This document shows positions 11,835-23,361 of a stretch of DNA of 64,000 nt, one piece after another. Origin of the DNA: Trichoderma breve (taxonomy: Eukaryota > Ascomycota > Sordariomycetes > Hypocreales > Hypocreaceae). The notes beneath the pieces are model-generated. The model ran no database searches, was not told where the DNA came from, and was given only the letters and a program-made list of their open reading frames with translations. The stretch is taken from the NCBI RefSeq assembly GCF_028502605.1, contig NC_079237.1:3968001-4032000 (forward strand), read 5' to 3'. The translations under genes and the position numbers were made by a program. Position 1 is the first letter of the stretch, and every line of letters begins with the position of its first letter.

Positions 11835-12685
11835 TTACACTGTTGCACCCACGCCAAACCGCTTCCAGGAGTCTCTGCTTGATACATTCTCCCACCACGC
11901 CTTCACATTGGCACGGTCGGTAATCATGTGTCCAAAGCCCATACGGAACATATACGACATCAGAGGCATGTAAAATATGTCTACTAGAGTGAATGTGTCT
12001 CCCGCCATGTACTTTTGTTTAGCAAGAATGGCTCCGTCGTAAATATCCAGCTTCTGTGCAAGCGTTGCTAAGAGGCTGTGGACCAGCTCCTCATTCTTTG
12101 ACTCTCCAGTGATACTAGTGGTGGTGTTACTTGCTATTAATACCTGGGGAAATTCTTTTGGATCAGGCACTTACGGTTTGAAAATTATTTCCCACTGCAG
12201 TGGGCGGGCAATAGCATCAAAATTCGCCATTTCCACGCTCGCCCATTGTTCAAAATAGCCCATCGTTGTCAGATTAGACAAGTCGGGGAGTAAAGGGGTA
12301 CCTATGTTGTCGTATTTCTTTGCCAGATAGCGACAGATAGCACGGGATTCTATAGCTTGCATTAGCAGCTATCCCCTTCTGCTTCAAATGAAGTTTTATG
12401 TATATCACCATATAGAGATATCTCGCCGTCTTCGAGAATCGGCACGACACCGAATGGTTGTTTGGCGAGATGACTCGGCAGCTAGAACACGAGGTAATAA
12501 TTAGCCCCCGGTCTTTGGATCAAGATAACAGGCACATGTAACGGAAACGATATGCCTGCCTTTTGTTCCCCTTTCATTAAGTCAATGTTAATAAATTCAT
12601 AGTTGGAGATGCCTTTTTCCGCTAGCGTAAGAAGGACCTTCAAGGTACATGAAGATTTGGGGGTTCCTGTTAATTTGAGAGCCAT
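11835..12685 (-). CDS. Glutathione S-transferase
   Basis: Cytosolic enzyme conjugating glutathione to electrophiles, or catalysing related thiol chemistry. Four short exons fit the fold: 12685-12536, 12481-12409, 12349-12175 and 12114-11835, about 225 residues in all. The N-terminal thioredoxin-like half reads TPKSSCTLKVLLTLAEKG, then KQPFGVVPILEDGEISLYESRAICRYL across the second splice (in two pieces), which is the classic GST G-site with the cis-Pro in VP and the ES pair that binds glutathione. The C-terminal half has YMAGDTFTLVDIFYMPL, the conserved N-capping/helix-6 block. The Ser/Cys near residue 11-13 occupies the catalytic position. The first intron boundary is the least certain. Confidence 0.8.
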
Positions 12686-13136
12686 ATCGTTCGCTGTGTG
12701 CGTGTATGAAGATGAATTGATTCGCGATATCCCTACTTCAACCTTTTACTTTATATATGGCTCGGGCTACCACGACCACTACTTCCCTCTTGTGGCTTTC
12801 CAGACGAAGGTCGTTGGGACTTCCGTAAACTTGAATGCGGGGCGCACCTCTATTACAAGGCATTGTGGAGAACCTCGCGGGAATTCCGTAGATAAGTAGG
12901 GAATTCCGAAAGAACACACTAGCGGCACAACTTCGTGGACCAAAGTAGATCTCTGAAACAAACATAAGCTATCCGTGAATGTAAGTACTTGAGTAGATAA
13001 CCCTGGTCGCGCGTAAGTGCGGCTGAACATTCGTACGCTGTATTTGGATCACTGACGGTTTGTGAGACTTTTATATCAACACCGATAGGAGTATTCGCTT
13101 CACTTTTCCATCTTCTCATCCACTTCTACGGAATAT
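12686..13136. other. Gap: divergent promoter region
   Basis: Separates the starts of the glutathione transferase gene (leftward) and a Zn2Cys6 gene (rightward), a layout in which one shared promoter could serve both. No genes seen. Confidence 0.35.
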
Positions 13137-15409
13137 ATGATTACAATGGCGGAGTTGGAAGCGACTTTACCCTTGGATGACTCTAAAAACACGGCTGGAG
13201 ACCATCATCACGTTGATGAGCCAAGCAAACGTCGAGCAAGATACGTCCTGCAGGCTTGTGAGGCCTGTAAACGATGCAAGGGTCGCTGTAACGGGAAACA
13301 GCCATGCCAACATTGCTGGAAGCGAGCTGCCAAGTGTAGGTACCCTAGCCACCCTCAGTTATTGTCCAGTAACGATCAAGATACCGATAACTCGAAAACT
13401 GGATATACACCGACCATAACTCTTAACTTAGAGTATACCTTTCCATCATACCAGTGTTATCAGAAACTGCAGCTTACAATCCTTACAAAGGGACGTGCAA
13501 AGTATACAGAATTCGATAAAGAGTTTGCAAAAACAGCTCGACAACATTACCGCACATATCAACTACCAAGTCAGAAATGAAGCTTCTCAGGCTACACCAA
13601 GGCCGCTTTCACAGCAACAACATCACGTTTTCGAAACCGATTCGTCCTTCATATCCCAACTGCAAGCCATGTCACTCGCCGAAAATGATAGGAGAAATCT
13701 GTCTGATCTACAGTTCCATGGGCCGTCGAGCTCCGAGTATGGCTTGAATATAGCCCAGGTGATATTACGACGGAGTAACGAATCTGACATCTCTAGAACT
13801 GGGGTCGACCACCAGAATAGTTCTGGTATCGATGAAATGACAACGGTTACAGAGGAGCTGAACAACAACGACTCGTGGGGAGGCGGCGATGTCTTCCACG
13901 AACCATTGGACGCTCCATGCACTGTGCCAGTTCACAGATTGTTAAGCAAGGCAGACACGTTTCGACTTTTACATGTATATCAAGAAGTTATTGGAAATTT
14001 CTATCCGATACTAAACCTGCAATCTCTTGGTGAAGAAGCTGAGAAGCCACATGATTGTGGAGGAATTGATCTAGGATTAAGGCGAGGCAATTCTTCGCAC
14101 GTCGATAGTGACAGCATACTAGTATTGAATCTGGTTTGTTCAATTGCTCTTACGGCTGAAACTACTGGAAGATCTAAAATAGCCCAAGTATTCTACGAAA
14201 GTGCACAGAGCGCGATTCAGACAAACGTAACGGCCCGGAAACTTCAGATACGAGATGTTGTACTGGTACTACTAGCGGTTTGTTGCAAATATTCACTGTC
14301 CATATTGGGCACTTATTTAAGGGTACATCTAACGTTAATAGAGTATCTACCACTACTTTAGTGATGATATTCGGCTGGCATGGCGACTGTGCGGTATCGC
14401 CGGTCGGATGGTTATGGAACTTGGCATTCACCGTCGGGAGATCTTCCATCAGCTTTTTAACATCCCATCTCAGCGTGATAAGGTTGGCAGCACTATATGG
14501 ACTATTGTGGTGCTCGACCGACAATGGAGCTGTGCCCTTGGGATTCCACAAAACTTCCAAGAGTCAGACTTTGATAAGCGCCTGCCAGTCCCTGTTAGTA
14601 CCGCTATCAATAATGAAAAACACATTTCTAACGCCTCATAGGAATGTGCGATCTATTTGAAAGCAATGCTCTCGTACGGGCTGTTAAGTCCAGTGCATTG
14701 GGATCGTGTTCAGCGTAAGATAGCCGGCGCTATATGCAGTGATGAGGATTCCTTTCGATTCCTCACGTCAGAGGTAGAGCAATGGCGAGGAAGCTCGTTA
14801 AACGGCATGAAATTTATTCATCCTATAATCCAGGATGATCCGAATATATCTTGGAAAACCCGCAGCGTCATTCCCACATTATTACACTTACGCGCAAATC
14901 AACTGCAGCATCTCTTATTTCAACAGCTGCTTATCTCGAATCCCAACCTTGCTATAAGCACTTCATTCGCGGAACCAAGCCTGGAAACTGCCAACGATAC
15001 AATAGAGATTCTCTGCGATATTAACGAATCTTCAGATTTATATAGGAAACAACTTCCCGTATTCCGACACTTTCTTGCCTCCTCTATCTCTGTAATATTA
15101 ATGACCATCACGCATAAAACCCAAATCGAGACGACATCGTCATCTGACGTGCGGCAACAGTTCCTATCAAACAAGACGAGCGACATAATTACAAGAGCAG
15201 TACAGCTTGCAACAGCTTATGCAGATTCATCAGGCATCTCACGACAACTGTGGGAGCAGCTTGTGTCTATCGTAGAATCTCTATGGCAACATAAAATTAT
15301 CACGAATGGACGACTTGATCAGATAACTTCGGCTTCTTCAATCATTGACTTCAATGTGGTGGCCAACGGTATTCCTGGCTATTATAGCCAAATACCTAAT
15401 AATTCATGA
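13137..15409 (+). CDS. Zn2Cys6 transcription factor
   Basis: Nuclear regulator rebuilt from four exons: 13137-13432 (tentative end), 13473-14277, 14342-14593 and 14642-15409, about 706 residues. The zinc cluster uses Cys 41, 44, 51, 57, 60 and 67. The second exon starts with a short heptad-like coiled coil (LQSLQRDVQSIQN then SIKSLQKQLDNI), the usual dimerisation element. The third splice recreates the fungal-regulator core block SIYHYFSDD followed by LAWRLCGIAGRM, which strongly supports that join. The first intron as drawn is only 40 nt, so its donor may be misplaced. A second ATG at codon 4 (MAELEA) is an equally good start. The 3' end lies 50 bp from the convergent TLC/Lgt-like gene. Confidence 0.8.
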
Positions 15410-15459
15410 AATAGATCAACGATTGTACCTTGAAAGACTAGCGCATACTACTATTATAT

Positions 15460-17442
15460 CTAGCTGACTAGCACTGGTACTATACCAGTAAGTAGTACAG
15501 ATAATAAAAGCCTTGGGTAGGATAGAACTCCCCACTGTGTATCGTTCACCAGCATAGATCCCTCAGCCGTGCTTTGATCCTTGGCATCAGCTATGGAAAG
15601 CAGTACTATGGCGAGGCTAAAAGAATACACAAGCACAATAGGCTTTAGGAGCAATGATATTTTTGTCCGGATCGGCGATTGAGCCAGCGTAAGCCAGAGG
15701 GCTCGACCAGAGACAGCGAAGATTAGGCTCGTACCCATCATATATGCTGTAGCCTTAATGGCGAAAGACACTTCCCGATCATAGCTTAGTCTGACTGAAG
15801 AGTATGCCCAACTAGACAGGAACAGCTGGCATCCAGCAAAAATTGTTGTAGAGCCTAAAGATTTATCCATGGCATCGTTTCTCAGGCGGTCGACCACAAG
15901 CCGAATAGCTGCATTCACAGCCATTGCAGTACATCCCATCTCCGGCAAGCTCATGAGCCCGCAGTCGAGAGCGGTTACCAGTCCAAAGAACGCGATCATA
16001 TTAAGCACCGACGTTAAGATTTGCACAGAGGGAATCTTATCCACACGATTCTTGTCGGGTCTGGTACCGCAACAGCCGCCAAAATAGCACCCGATACGGC
16101 CAATGGCTTCACCAAGCAACAGCGCCAGGGCCATAGAAGCAAGCAACACGTCTCGAGCAACGGTTGGTGCAATATGATGGATCTGTGATACCCACAAAGC
16201 TGAGAACAGTATGCTTCCTTGAATAGATATGCCGTTCAAAGATAGAGTATCTAGGAATGGCACGCCAAACATTTTGCAGAAACTAACAGTGCAGCTATCA
16301 GGGTCAAAGGTCCTAACAAGTGAAGTACAAACAGAATCTGAGTTTGGAGACGTCCTTTGAGCGAGAGGATGAGAATGCAGCGCTGTCGATGGAGAGCCAT
16401 CGATTGCCATCATCAAAGTATTAATGGCTTTAGCCCCAAATAATCCGGCTATGACGGTTCCAAGTCCAGCTATAATTAAATCATGAGTCTCTATGCCCGA
16501 TAGTAGCATATCGCGCGGTGCGCAATACACAGCCGCCGTAACCACCTGAGCCGCCACTATGGCGACGCTGAGCATCAGGCGGTATAGGGTTATCCGTGTT
16601 CTCTGACCAATGCGAATATAACCGGGCCTGACCAAGACAAGCTGTACAACTCCTTGCGTAGAGAGTTGTTTAAACGCTAGCCGTATCAACCAGACGCAGT
16701 AGAAAACGACACTGGCAATGTAGTTCAGCTCACTGATTCTTTTCACTGGCATCAGCACGGATAGAGTAACCGTTATCGCGGGCAGTGCCCGCAGAATCAG
16801 GAGAGATAATGCGTTAATGACCGTAAGTTGTGCGTACAGTCTCGAGTTTTTATGATTTTTCCCTCTGAACCTGAGCAACGCAACTGTATCCGACAAGAGC
16901 TCTGTGATTAGACCGGCGTAGATCAAATACAGTGGTCGGCGGGGAAGGTTGTTGAAGAGAATGATGGCAAGAGAGCTAAGCGACAAGATATGGTGAACAA
17001 GGTACTCAGATGAGTAGCTCAAACGTGGCAGCTCTGATATCCATAGCGCACCACGCGAGCTCAGGCAAATCTTCTCCATTGCGGACATTTGGGAGTGACC
17101 TCCTGTCTGGTCTGTGTCTGCCGGGGTGAACACGAAGGCTCCAAGGCAGATTGGAGCGCTCATCGTGGTCCACACAATGCCAACAATGAAGACAAAGTAG
17201 GCTTGAAATCGGCTACCTTGATCTTGCCTCAGCTGGCCGTATGTTGTTGGCATTAATCGCTTCATGGCGGTGCGCGCAATGAGGAGCGAGACTCTGTGTC
17301 CAGCTAGGCAGACTAGCGCCAATCCTGCGTCGCGGACAGAGATTGCGTTTGCCAGCGAATACTCACTGGTCGTTTTGGCCTCCATTTTGCCTGTTCTAAT
17401 GATGAGCAACTTGGATATACACGTTATGAGAGTCGGCGTCAA
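15460..17442 (-). CDS. Polytopic membrane protein: TLC-like segment plus Lgt-like domain
   Basis: Unbroken 660-codon gene rich in predicted membrane helices. Residues about 135-195 (LSYSSEYLVHHILS with a His pair at 150-151, then ITELLSDT) resemble a TLC (TRAM/LAG1/CLN8) lipid-sensing or lipid-synthesising segment. Residues about 325-490 follow the order of bacterial prolipoprotein diacylglyceryl transferase: GLGTVIAGLFGAKAINTL, then NGISIQGSILFSALW, then EAIGRIGCYFGGCCG and a PSVQILTSVLN helix. Arg 449 in GRIGC matches the essential Arg of Lgt. The essential His of its FHGG loop appears as Gln (IQGS, residue 408). More helices follow to the C-terminus. The real activity is unknown; a lipid or acyl/glyceryl transfer role is the natural guess. 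Met20 is an alternative start. Confidence 0.6.
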   Translation of the reverse strand: MTPTLITCISKLLIIRTGKMEAKTTSEYSLANAISVRDAGLALVCLAGHRVSLLIARTAMKRLMPTTYGQLRQDQGSRFQAYFVFIVGIVWTTMSAPICLGAFVFTPADTDQTGGHSQMSAMEKICLSSRGALWISELPRLSYSSEYLVHHILSLSSLAIILFNNLPRRPLYLIYAGLITELLSDTVALLRFRGKNHKNSRLYAQLTVINALSLLILRALPAITVTLSVLMPVKRISELNYIASVVFYCVWLIRLAFKQLSTQGVVQLVLVRPGYIRIGQRTRITLYRLMLSVAIVAAQVVTAAVYCAPRDMLLSGIETHDLIIAGLGTVIAGLFGAKAINTLMMAIDGSPSTALHSHPLAQRTSPNSDSVCTSLVRTFDPDSCTVSFCKMFGVPFLDTLSLNGISIQGSILFSALWVSQIHHIAPTVARDVLLASMALALLLGEAIGRIGCYFGGCCGTRPDKNRVDKIPSVQILTSVLNMIAFFGLVTALDCGLMSLPEMGCTAMAVNAAIRLVVDRLRNDAMDKSLGSTTIFAGCQLFLSSWAYSSVRLSYDREVSFAIKATAYMMGTSLIFAVSGRALWLTLAQSPIRTKISLLLKPIVLVYSFSLAIVLLSIADAKDQSTAEGSMLVNDTQWGVLSYPRLLLSVLLTGIVPVLVS

Positions 17443-17814
17443 CTGTCGAAAAAGTCAGGTAGTAGAGCATGTCCAAATATCGCTGTCATATCTCAAACAT
17501 ATCGTGGATCTGTTCAATATTGTAGTGAGAAATATAGCATAGAGCGTATACCCTGCTACAATCTGATAATATAGCCTAAAATGTCAGCACTAAATCAACA
17601 TTCGTGTTGTACAAATGTACGTAGGAGAGGACCTTATGGGCTTAGTACTGACTGGGGTCATTCCGTGCCCTGCTTCCGTGACGAGTTCCTTAGGTTTGAA
17701 CTCATCTGAGACCTCTATGCCTGTCAGTCAGCCCGACCCGTTTGGGGGCCTTTTTCATGTGGATCTGCCTGTACCAATGGTTCTCAAAGAATGCTCGTTA
17801 TCGCTCACCCATCC
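17443..17814. other. Gap upstream of the TLC/Lgt-like gene
   Basis: Promoter side of the leftward membrane-protein gene. No intact gene; short open frames here look accidental. Confidence 0.3.
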
Positions 17815-18183
17815 TTGGCTGGGAAGCCGGCGACATCAGAATTAGGGTATTTGATCGACATGTGACGGTCCATAAACTCTCCAGTGTCGCCACCTTGCCG
17901 CACAAACTTTGCATGGCCGAGGCTCTGCAGCAGGGTCGGAATGTGGCCCCTCTGAATCCTGGCCTGCGCGATCTGGGAGAAAGTCGAAGGGCTGGGACTG
18001 AGGGGCTGCAACGTGGAAGGCTGGGCAGCTGAGATGCCCTAGTTTTACCAACGGCTTGACAGCATGCTCCACTCCAACGAAAGGGGAAGGGCATTCACGG
18101 ATAGACAAGAGAGGCATGGGATCATACTTTGGAGACCTGCAATAGACAGTGTAGGCCAAGATGTAGCTGATGAAAACAGTCAC
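17815..18183 (-). pseudogene. Epoxide hydrolase relic (N-terminal half)
   Basis: Two minus-strand frames together recall the N-terminal half of a microsomal-type epoxide hydrolase (alpha/beta hydrolase with EHN segment). In the first frame MPLLSIRECPSPF stands where the family has a PLLFIHGWPGSF-like oxyanion block, followed by HAVKPLV and AFHVAAP. In the second frame IPTLLQSLGHAKFVRQGGDTG matches the nucleophile block (two pieces: LLQSLGHAKFV and RQGGDTG, the Asp being the nucleophile), followed by RHMSIKYP. The oxyanion motif is ruined and the frame shifts between the two parts near 18000. I could not find the C-terminal half to the left. A dead remnant. Confidence 0.55.
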
Positions 18184-18529
18184 TAGAGCCTAAATAGTAT
18201 GTGAACTGCAGAAACTGCTCGTTGGTGGATGCCTCGATGGTGCGCTACTTATACTCTTGCTGCTAGACCTTGGGATCTTTTTAGCGGCATGCTTGTTTTG
18301 ACCATCAGCAAAATCAGGATAGCCAATATCCTCAACGATGCGGGCCAATGACAGCTTCAGCTATGTTCTAACGAAGTTGGGTCGCCATATTGCTCAATAT
18401 GCCGCTAGTATGATAAATTTCATTTAGTATAAATGAGCGTAGCTTACGTGAGTCCAGTTTCCCCTTTTGGGTTCTTGTTGCTCTAACGTTTGCTCGATAT
18501 ACTAATATGCTTTTTGCTAACTCTATCTC
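18184..18529. other. Gap downstream of a metallo-beta-lactamase gene
   Basis: Between the epoxide-hydrolase relic and the stop codon of the leftward hydrolase gene. Nothing recognisable. Confidence 0.3.
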
Positions 18530-19665
18530 TTAGTTAGCAGCGACTGCATATGGTCCTTTGACGTCTTGCTCAATCCTTAATGCGTCAATGATAGTGTATG
18601 CATGGCTCCACCCATACATGTCTGTCCCTGCTAACTTCTTGGCCCATTTTTTGTTAGTAGTCTCGTTACAATAATTGGAAAATGCATTCATAACAATCGA
18701 AAGTGCGGCATATGGGTTGTTGGGATTGGCAGCCAACGCCTCGGCTTGGAGAGCGGAGGCTGTGAGATTGTTAGTTGCGTTTGCTGTGGAAATTCCCAAC
18801 AGATAGGCCTCGCGACAATTCTTGTAGAGATCAGATACGTAACCGTAACTATCCTCAACGTCTTGTCGAGTGCCAGATAGTGTCAAGTGGCCGGCTACCA
18901 AATGCTCAAAATCGTACCCCAAGGCATACTTGTGTGCTAGTATATAGCCAGGAGTATCCTCAGTCTTCCCCAGGAAGAAATATGGGGACCATTTTGGAAA
19001 TATGACTGACGAGTGCCTATTAGAAAGAGTCTCAAGACTTATACGCGGCGTAGGTGGTAATGTTACAGGGGTCACTCACTATCAATAAGTACCAACACTT
19101 TTTGTGGTGGGGCATATATATATGAGTTATCAGGAGAATGGTTAGGGCCTCTATTCTCGAGATGAAGCGTCTGATTGCCAACGGTTAACGTCATTTTGTC
19201 CGTAAATGTCTTGTTAGATAACGGGCGATAAGGGTCGTTAGCTAATGCGAGATATTCGTGAGTCAGTCGATGGCCGATTCGAGTGATGTTGCCGTACAGA
19301 AATGAGGCTCCATTATGATCAGCGTGAGAATGACTATATACTTGGTGTGTAATAGGGAGATGAGTGATGTTGCCAACTGCATAGAGCAAGTTGCGTCCAA
19401 TAGATGGCGGTGCATCAATCATGATGACACCTTCCGTTGAAACCAAAGCCATTGCCTGATAATAATTGTTGGTAATCATGTAAACTCCCTTGCCAAAGCT
19501 CTCAACACGATATCCATCAGTATTAAGAGGGAGCCCAATTGCAAAATCTGGAATCGGGTTGTATATAGGATTCACCTCTCCCGGAGGTCCGATTACTTGA
19601 GGTGATGGACTTGAACATGCCAGCGCTGCTCGCAAAAGGCTCAAAAGAAACAGCGGCTTTAGCAT
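18530..19665 (-). CDS. Secreted metallo-beta-lactamase-fold hydrolase
   Basis: Zinc-dependent hydrolase of the MBL superfamily, about 353 residues. The N-terminus MLKPLFLLSLLRAALACSS is a signal peptide, possibly with a lipobox-like Cys, so the product is probably secreted or membrane-associated. The metal site is H112-S-H114-A-D116-H117 in YSHSHADHNGA. Several Asn-X-Thr/Ser sites suit glycosylation. Exons 19665-19080 and 19005-18530 join across a 74-nt intron to rebuild VLIDIIFPKW, a conserved post-metal-site strand. The C-terminal half has AGHLTLSGTRQDVE, giving a further metal-binding His. Substrate unknown; relatives include lactonases and arylsulfatase-type hydrolases. Confidence 0.8.
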
Positions 19666-20829
19666 AATGTCAAGGTCTGCAAGTTAGAAAAAGGGATGAT
19701 ATAACGAATTCACCGGCTGCTGCTGCTGCTATATATACATACATATATCTATACTGCTTGAGTAGTCTGGAACTGAATAAACATCCATTATATGCACTTC
19801 TTATATGACAGCTATTACGTTTCTACTCATACCCTGCTGCTTTTCGCATATTCTGAAAGAGGTGTTTTATCTGTGCATTGGCAATGTTGGGTATTCTCCA
19901 TACTTACAAAGGACGGTAACTTCGGCCTACAGCAGCGGTATTAATAACCCGACCCATTAGTTTTACCGAAGTCATCAAAAAGATGCGCTATAATATTTCC
20001 TATTCATGCTAGCGGCAGTTATGTTTTTACAACACGAACTGACATAGAATGCAGAATGTAAAATGCTTACCAAGTTACTGGCTTGTTGGGCAACGGTTCT
20101 GATGCAAGCGCAAGAGCAGGTAAAGTCTGCAACTGACGCATACGATTATAACTAGTTGTTTACCTTACCTGTCTTACAGCCAAGACGCACTACTACATAA
20201 TTCTCTTCTCTCTTTTTAACCTCTGAAAGCTAAATATGCATTAGCTTATGTAGAGTGGAAATGAAAATGCATAGCATAATGGTCCCAACCTGATTATTGC
20301 GGCATCGGGTGAGGTTAGCCACAAGAAAGCCAAAGCCAAGTAGGTACTCCGTACTACAGTATGAATGGGTTTATGAATAGGAGATACCGCAGGCGAAGAA
20401 GCGGAGTATGAGCTGTCGCGCTCTCGCATATTTTTCAGAGGCAATAGGTGACAATAGCCGCTGCTGATGGTTCCCGGCATTACTGAAAGCAAAACGAGCG
20501 CCCAGTTCCGGCCTCGTCCAGTTCATAAGCTTACAACTATCATAATCAGTCCGATTTAATATATGCTATACTCGGCAATTGTCATTTCAATGGGGACGAG
20601 CGCTGAGATGGAAGCTCGTAAGAAGAATATCGTAGCTTGCGGTCTAGGAATGTATGAATTCAGGTTGTCAGGGTAGCTAGCTACGGAGTACAAAGCATTT
20701 CATCGTACTATCCAACCACCGTATTATACAAGGCTCAATGTTGCACACATATTGCTTTGCTCGATGATTCTTGGTAATTTTTTATATTATAAAGTTTTAG
20801 AAAACACAAATTATTATATTCTCCCTATA
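19666..20829. other. Gap: 1.2 kb with a microsatellite
   Basis: Promoter side of the secreted hydrolase and 3' side of a regulator. A short CTG run next to a TATATACATACATATA stretch lies near 19717-19752. No gene is supportable. Confidence 0.35.
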
Positions 20830-22891
20830 TTAACCTTCGCTGCCAAATATCATTAACTCACTATTAAAACTTTGGATGGATTCATAACTCCACATATATT
20901 GCCACAAGGTTTTACAATATACTCTTAACGTTTGTTTCTTAACATTAGTTGGGTCCAGTGGGTTGAGTAATATACCTCGCACTTTATCCAATAGAGATTG
21001 ACAAACTGTTGATTGGTTTAGTATACCATCTCCATCGGAAACTGAAGGATACCCGCCAGACTCGCCCGTCACGTCCTCATCCAGAATTGGGCTCTCACCA
21101 AGTTCGTTGATTCCGCTTTGCAGCCACTCATCATCAGCTAATGGGTTGCTCGATCCATATGAGAAATCGTACAGCTTGTAAAGCATCTCCAGGGTCTCCA
21201 CCCATGCACCCGAAACACGCCAGCGAGTCTGCCAGGATTTGATGATTTGCAGTAACTGATCAGCACTTTCTTTTGCAACATCTTTTGGGCATTTGCTGCA
21301 GGTCTGGGTATATAGAATCCATAGCTGAATTGCTGAAGCCGTAATGATAGCGTTTGCAGCGAAGGTCGATTGAAGCAAATCTCGATCCCGTTGATCTCCA
21401 TTATTGAGCTCCATAGCCATTGCTGTTATTGCTTGAGCACTATCTATACAGGTATTGATGATGTGAGGTTCCTTATGATCAAGAGAGAGGCCCGCGTTGT
21501 CAAATTTTGTGACTGGATCAATTTCCAGTGTGAGTGCATATTGAGAATCTAGCTGAGGTAGATACTCTTGATGCATAACACATTTTGAATGCAGCAGCAG
21601 AAAATTCAGGTTGATGAAAGCCTGGGCTTGCCCGGTGACCTGGTGTAGCCTATAATTCTGTATTGACCAGTTTAAAGTCGGTGGAAGAGTGGCGGCAAAT
21701 AATTCCACAGCCTTTTCCTTCTGGTAAAATTGACCTGTAGTATCAGTCGGGGTCTCTTTCAATTCTCTTCGACCACCAGATTTATATAGCATTGCCATAT
21801 CTCCCCAAAGCTTCACCATTGCGACATAAAAGGGAAGGATTCCGAGTTGTGAAAGCTGGTGGCCGTACAGTACAATTGAATCAAGGGTTGGTCCTGAATA
21901 CGATTCCCCAAAAGCAAATGTGTTTGGGGGACAGGGAAGCTGGATGCGAACTGACATCATATCAATAGCAAAGAATCGGTTGCATGAATATGACACCAAT
22001 CGATCAACCACAAAGCAAGCCCAAAATGTCCGCCTTCGAATCTCCTTATGCTGATTGGTATGACGTTGGTTGAACTCGGAACCAAGCTGTAATGCGTGAG
22101 CCATTCTTATGGCCGTGCCAGCATACATCCATGACTTGAAGCTTGTCCATGTCACGAGTTCTCGAATAGCCAAAACCAAATTCCCCTGGATGGTGTAAAC
22201 TGATGGCGAATAGCTGTTAGCAGATTTTTAGCAATTGCGGTGTTGACCAGGATCTTACCCGAGGGCTCATCAGAAGAATCGCGTGCTAGATTTCTAGCAA
22301 GTTCGGCATAGTGATTCGACAGAGCAGAGGCAGATTCAAACCCGAAGTCTTCTTTTGCCTCGTCGTCGGAGATGTACAAGGCGGAGAGAGTGATTATGGC
22401 AGTTACCAGCAGCTGAGACTTGCTGCTTAGTGCTGCAACATCTTGAGTTGGTTTATGGAGGAAAGAGCACAGTTCTACATCATGATGGCGGTCAAGAAAA
22501 ATCTTGAACAGCCTCTCCAGCTGTGGAAGGCTCAAAAGAATACAGCTGCCTGAATTGTTCTCAAGTGGACTTTTCAGCTGTAGAGTTTCATAAGTCTTGA
22601 CAGGTGTAGGTTCGGAGCTTGATTCGGGGGAGTATAAGGCTGAATAGTTCCCTGCCACGAGAGATTTTGGCCATGTGCACCTTGACTTTCGTTTTAGGCA
22701 GCTCCTACAGGCCGGTCGGGCACCATCACATTTGGTCTTTCGTTTTCTACTAACCGGATTTCAACAGATGTCAGTCAAGTGCTATGTGGCATGTGAACAA
22801 TAGCAAGATTAACGGCTCCATTTTGTAAAACGTACCATACTTCACAAGCTTGGGGTGTACGGCTATCTGGGATACTTTTGGGACGCTGCAT
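20830..22891 (-). CDS. Zn2Cys6 transcription factor
   Basis: Nuclear regulator of about 638 residues from three exons: 22891-22836, 22749-22259 and 22199-20830. The tiny first exon MQRPKSIPDSRTPQACEV is split inside the fourth residue of the zinc cluster. Joining it rebuilds Cys 16, 19, 26, 33, 36 and 43 (CEVC/RKRKTKCDG, then CRSCLKRKSRC), so the start at 22891 is well supported. The second join gives SVYTIQGNLVLAI followed by SWMYAGTAIRMA, the hallmark of the Fungal_trans domain. Intron 1 has a GTACGT donor and intron 2 a GTAAGA donor. It is transcribed away from the esterase pseudogene and towards the secreted hydrolase. Confidence 0.87.
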
Positions 22892-23361
22892 GTTTCAAGT
22901 TCTTGAAGGGAAACCGGATACTGCAGCGGGCCCTGTGAGATGAGCGGAACAGCAAAAGGTAGAGGAAGATGGAAACGTGTAAACAACAGAAGGGTAAACT
23001 GAGACCCAGAAGAAAGCCGGGTGATGAGCCAATTTGTCATCGGAGGTCTCGGGTCAGACATCGGAAGCTAACTTGTTGGAGCTAGCTGCCGAGTGTTTTT
23101 TTTTTTTTAAACACTAGTCCTGAATACGGAGTATCAACAGCATGATCCAGGTTAACTAACATCCGGCTATTTTATGTATTTACAAAGCAAGCAGCTCGAT
23201 TTTGAGCCTGGAAGTCTGAATTATGACTTGATATGCTCTTTAAGTTTCTTCTTCATAGTCCAGTTAAGTTTGACGTCAGCATAGGTCTTGGGCTGGTGTT
23301 CTTAAATTGTAAAAGAAAAAAATCCTCTCTGTAATTAGGTCTCTTTTGCCTATTATGAATG
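22892..23361. other. Gap with a poly-T run
   Basis: Promoter side of the regulator. It holds a homopolymer of about twelve T near 23097-23109. No gene seen. Confidence 0.3.

Noticed and set aside
15869..16087. Plus-strand frame inside the TLC/Lgt-like gene
   Set aside because: Shadow of the opposite-strand gene, without its own start context or family.
17615..18032. Plus-strand frames opposite the epoxide hydrolase relic
   Set aside because: Only the minus strand gives family-like motifs; the plus frames are their complement.
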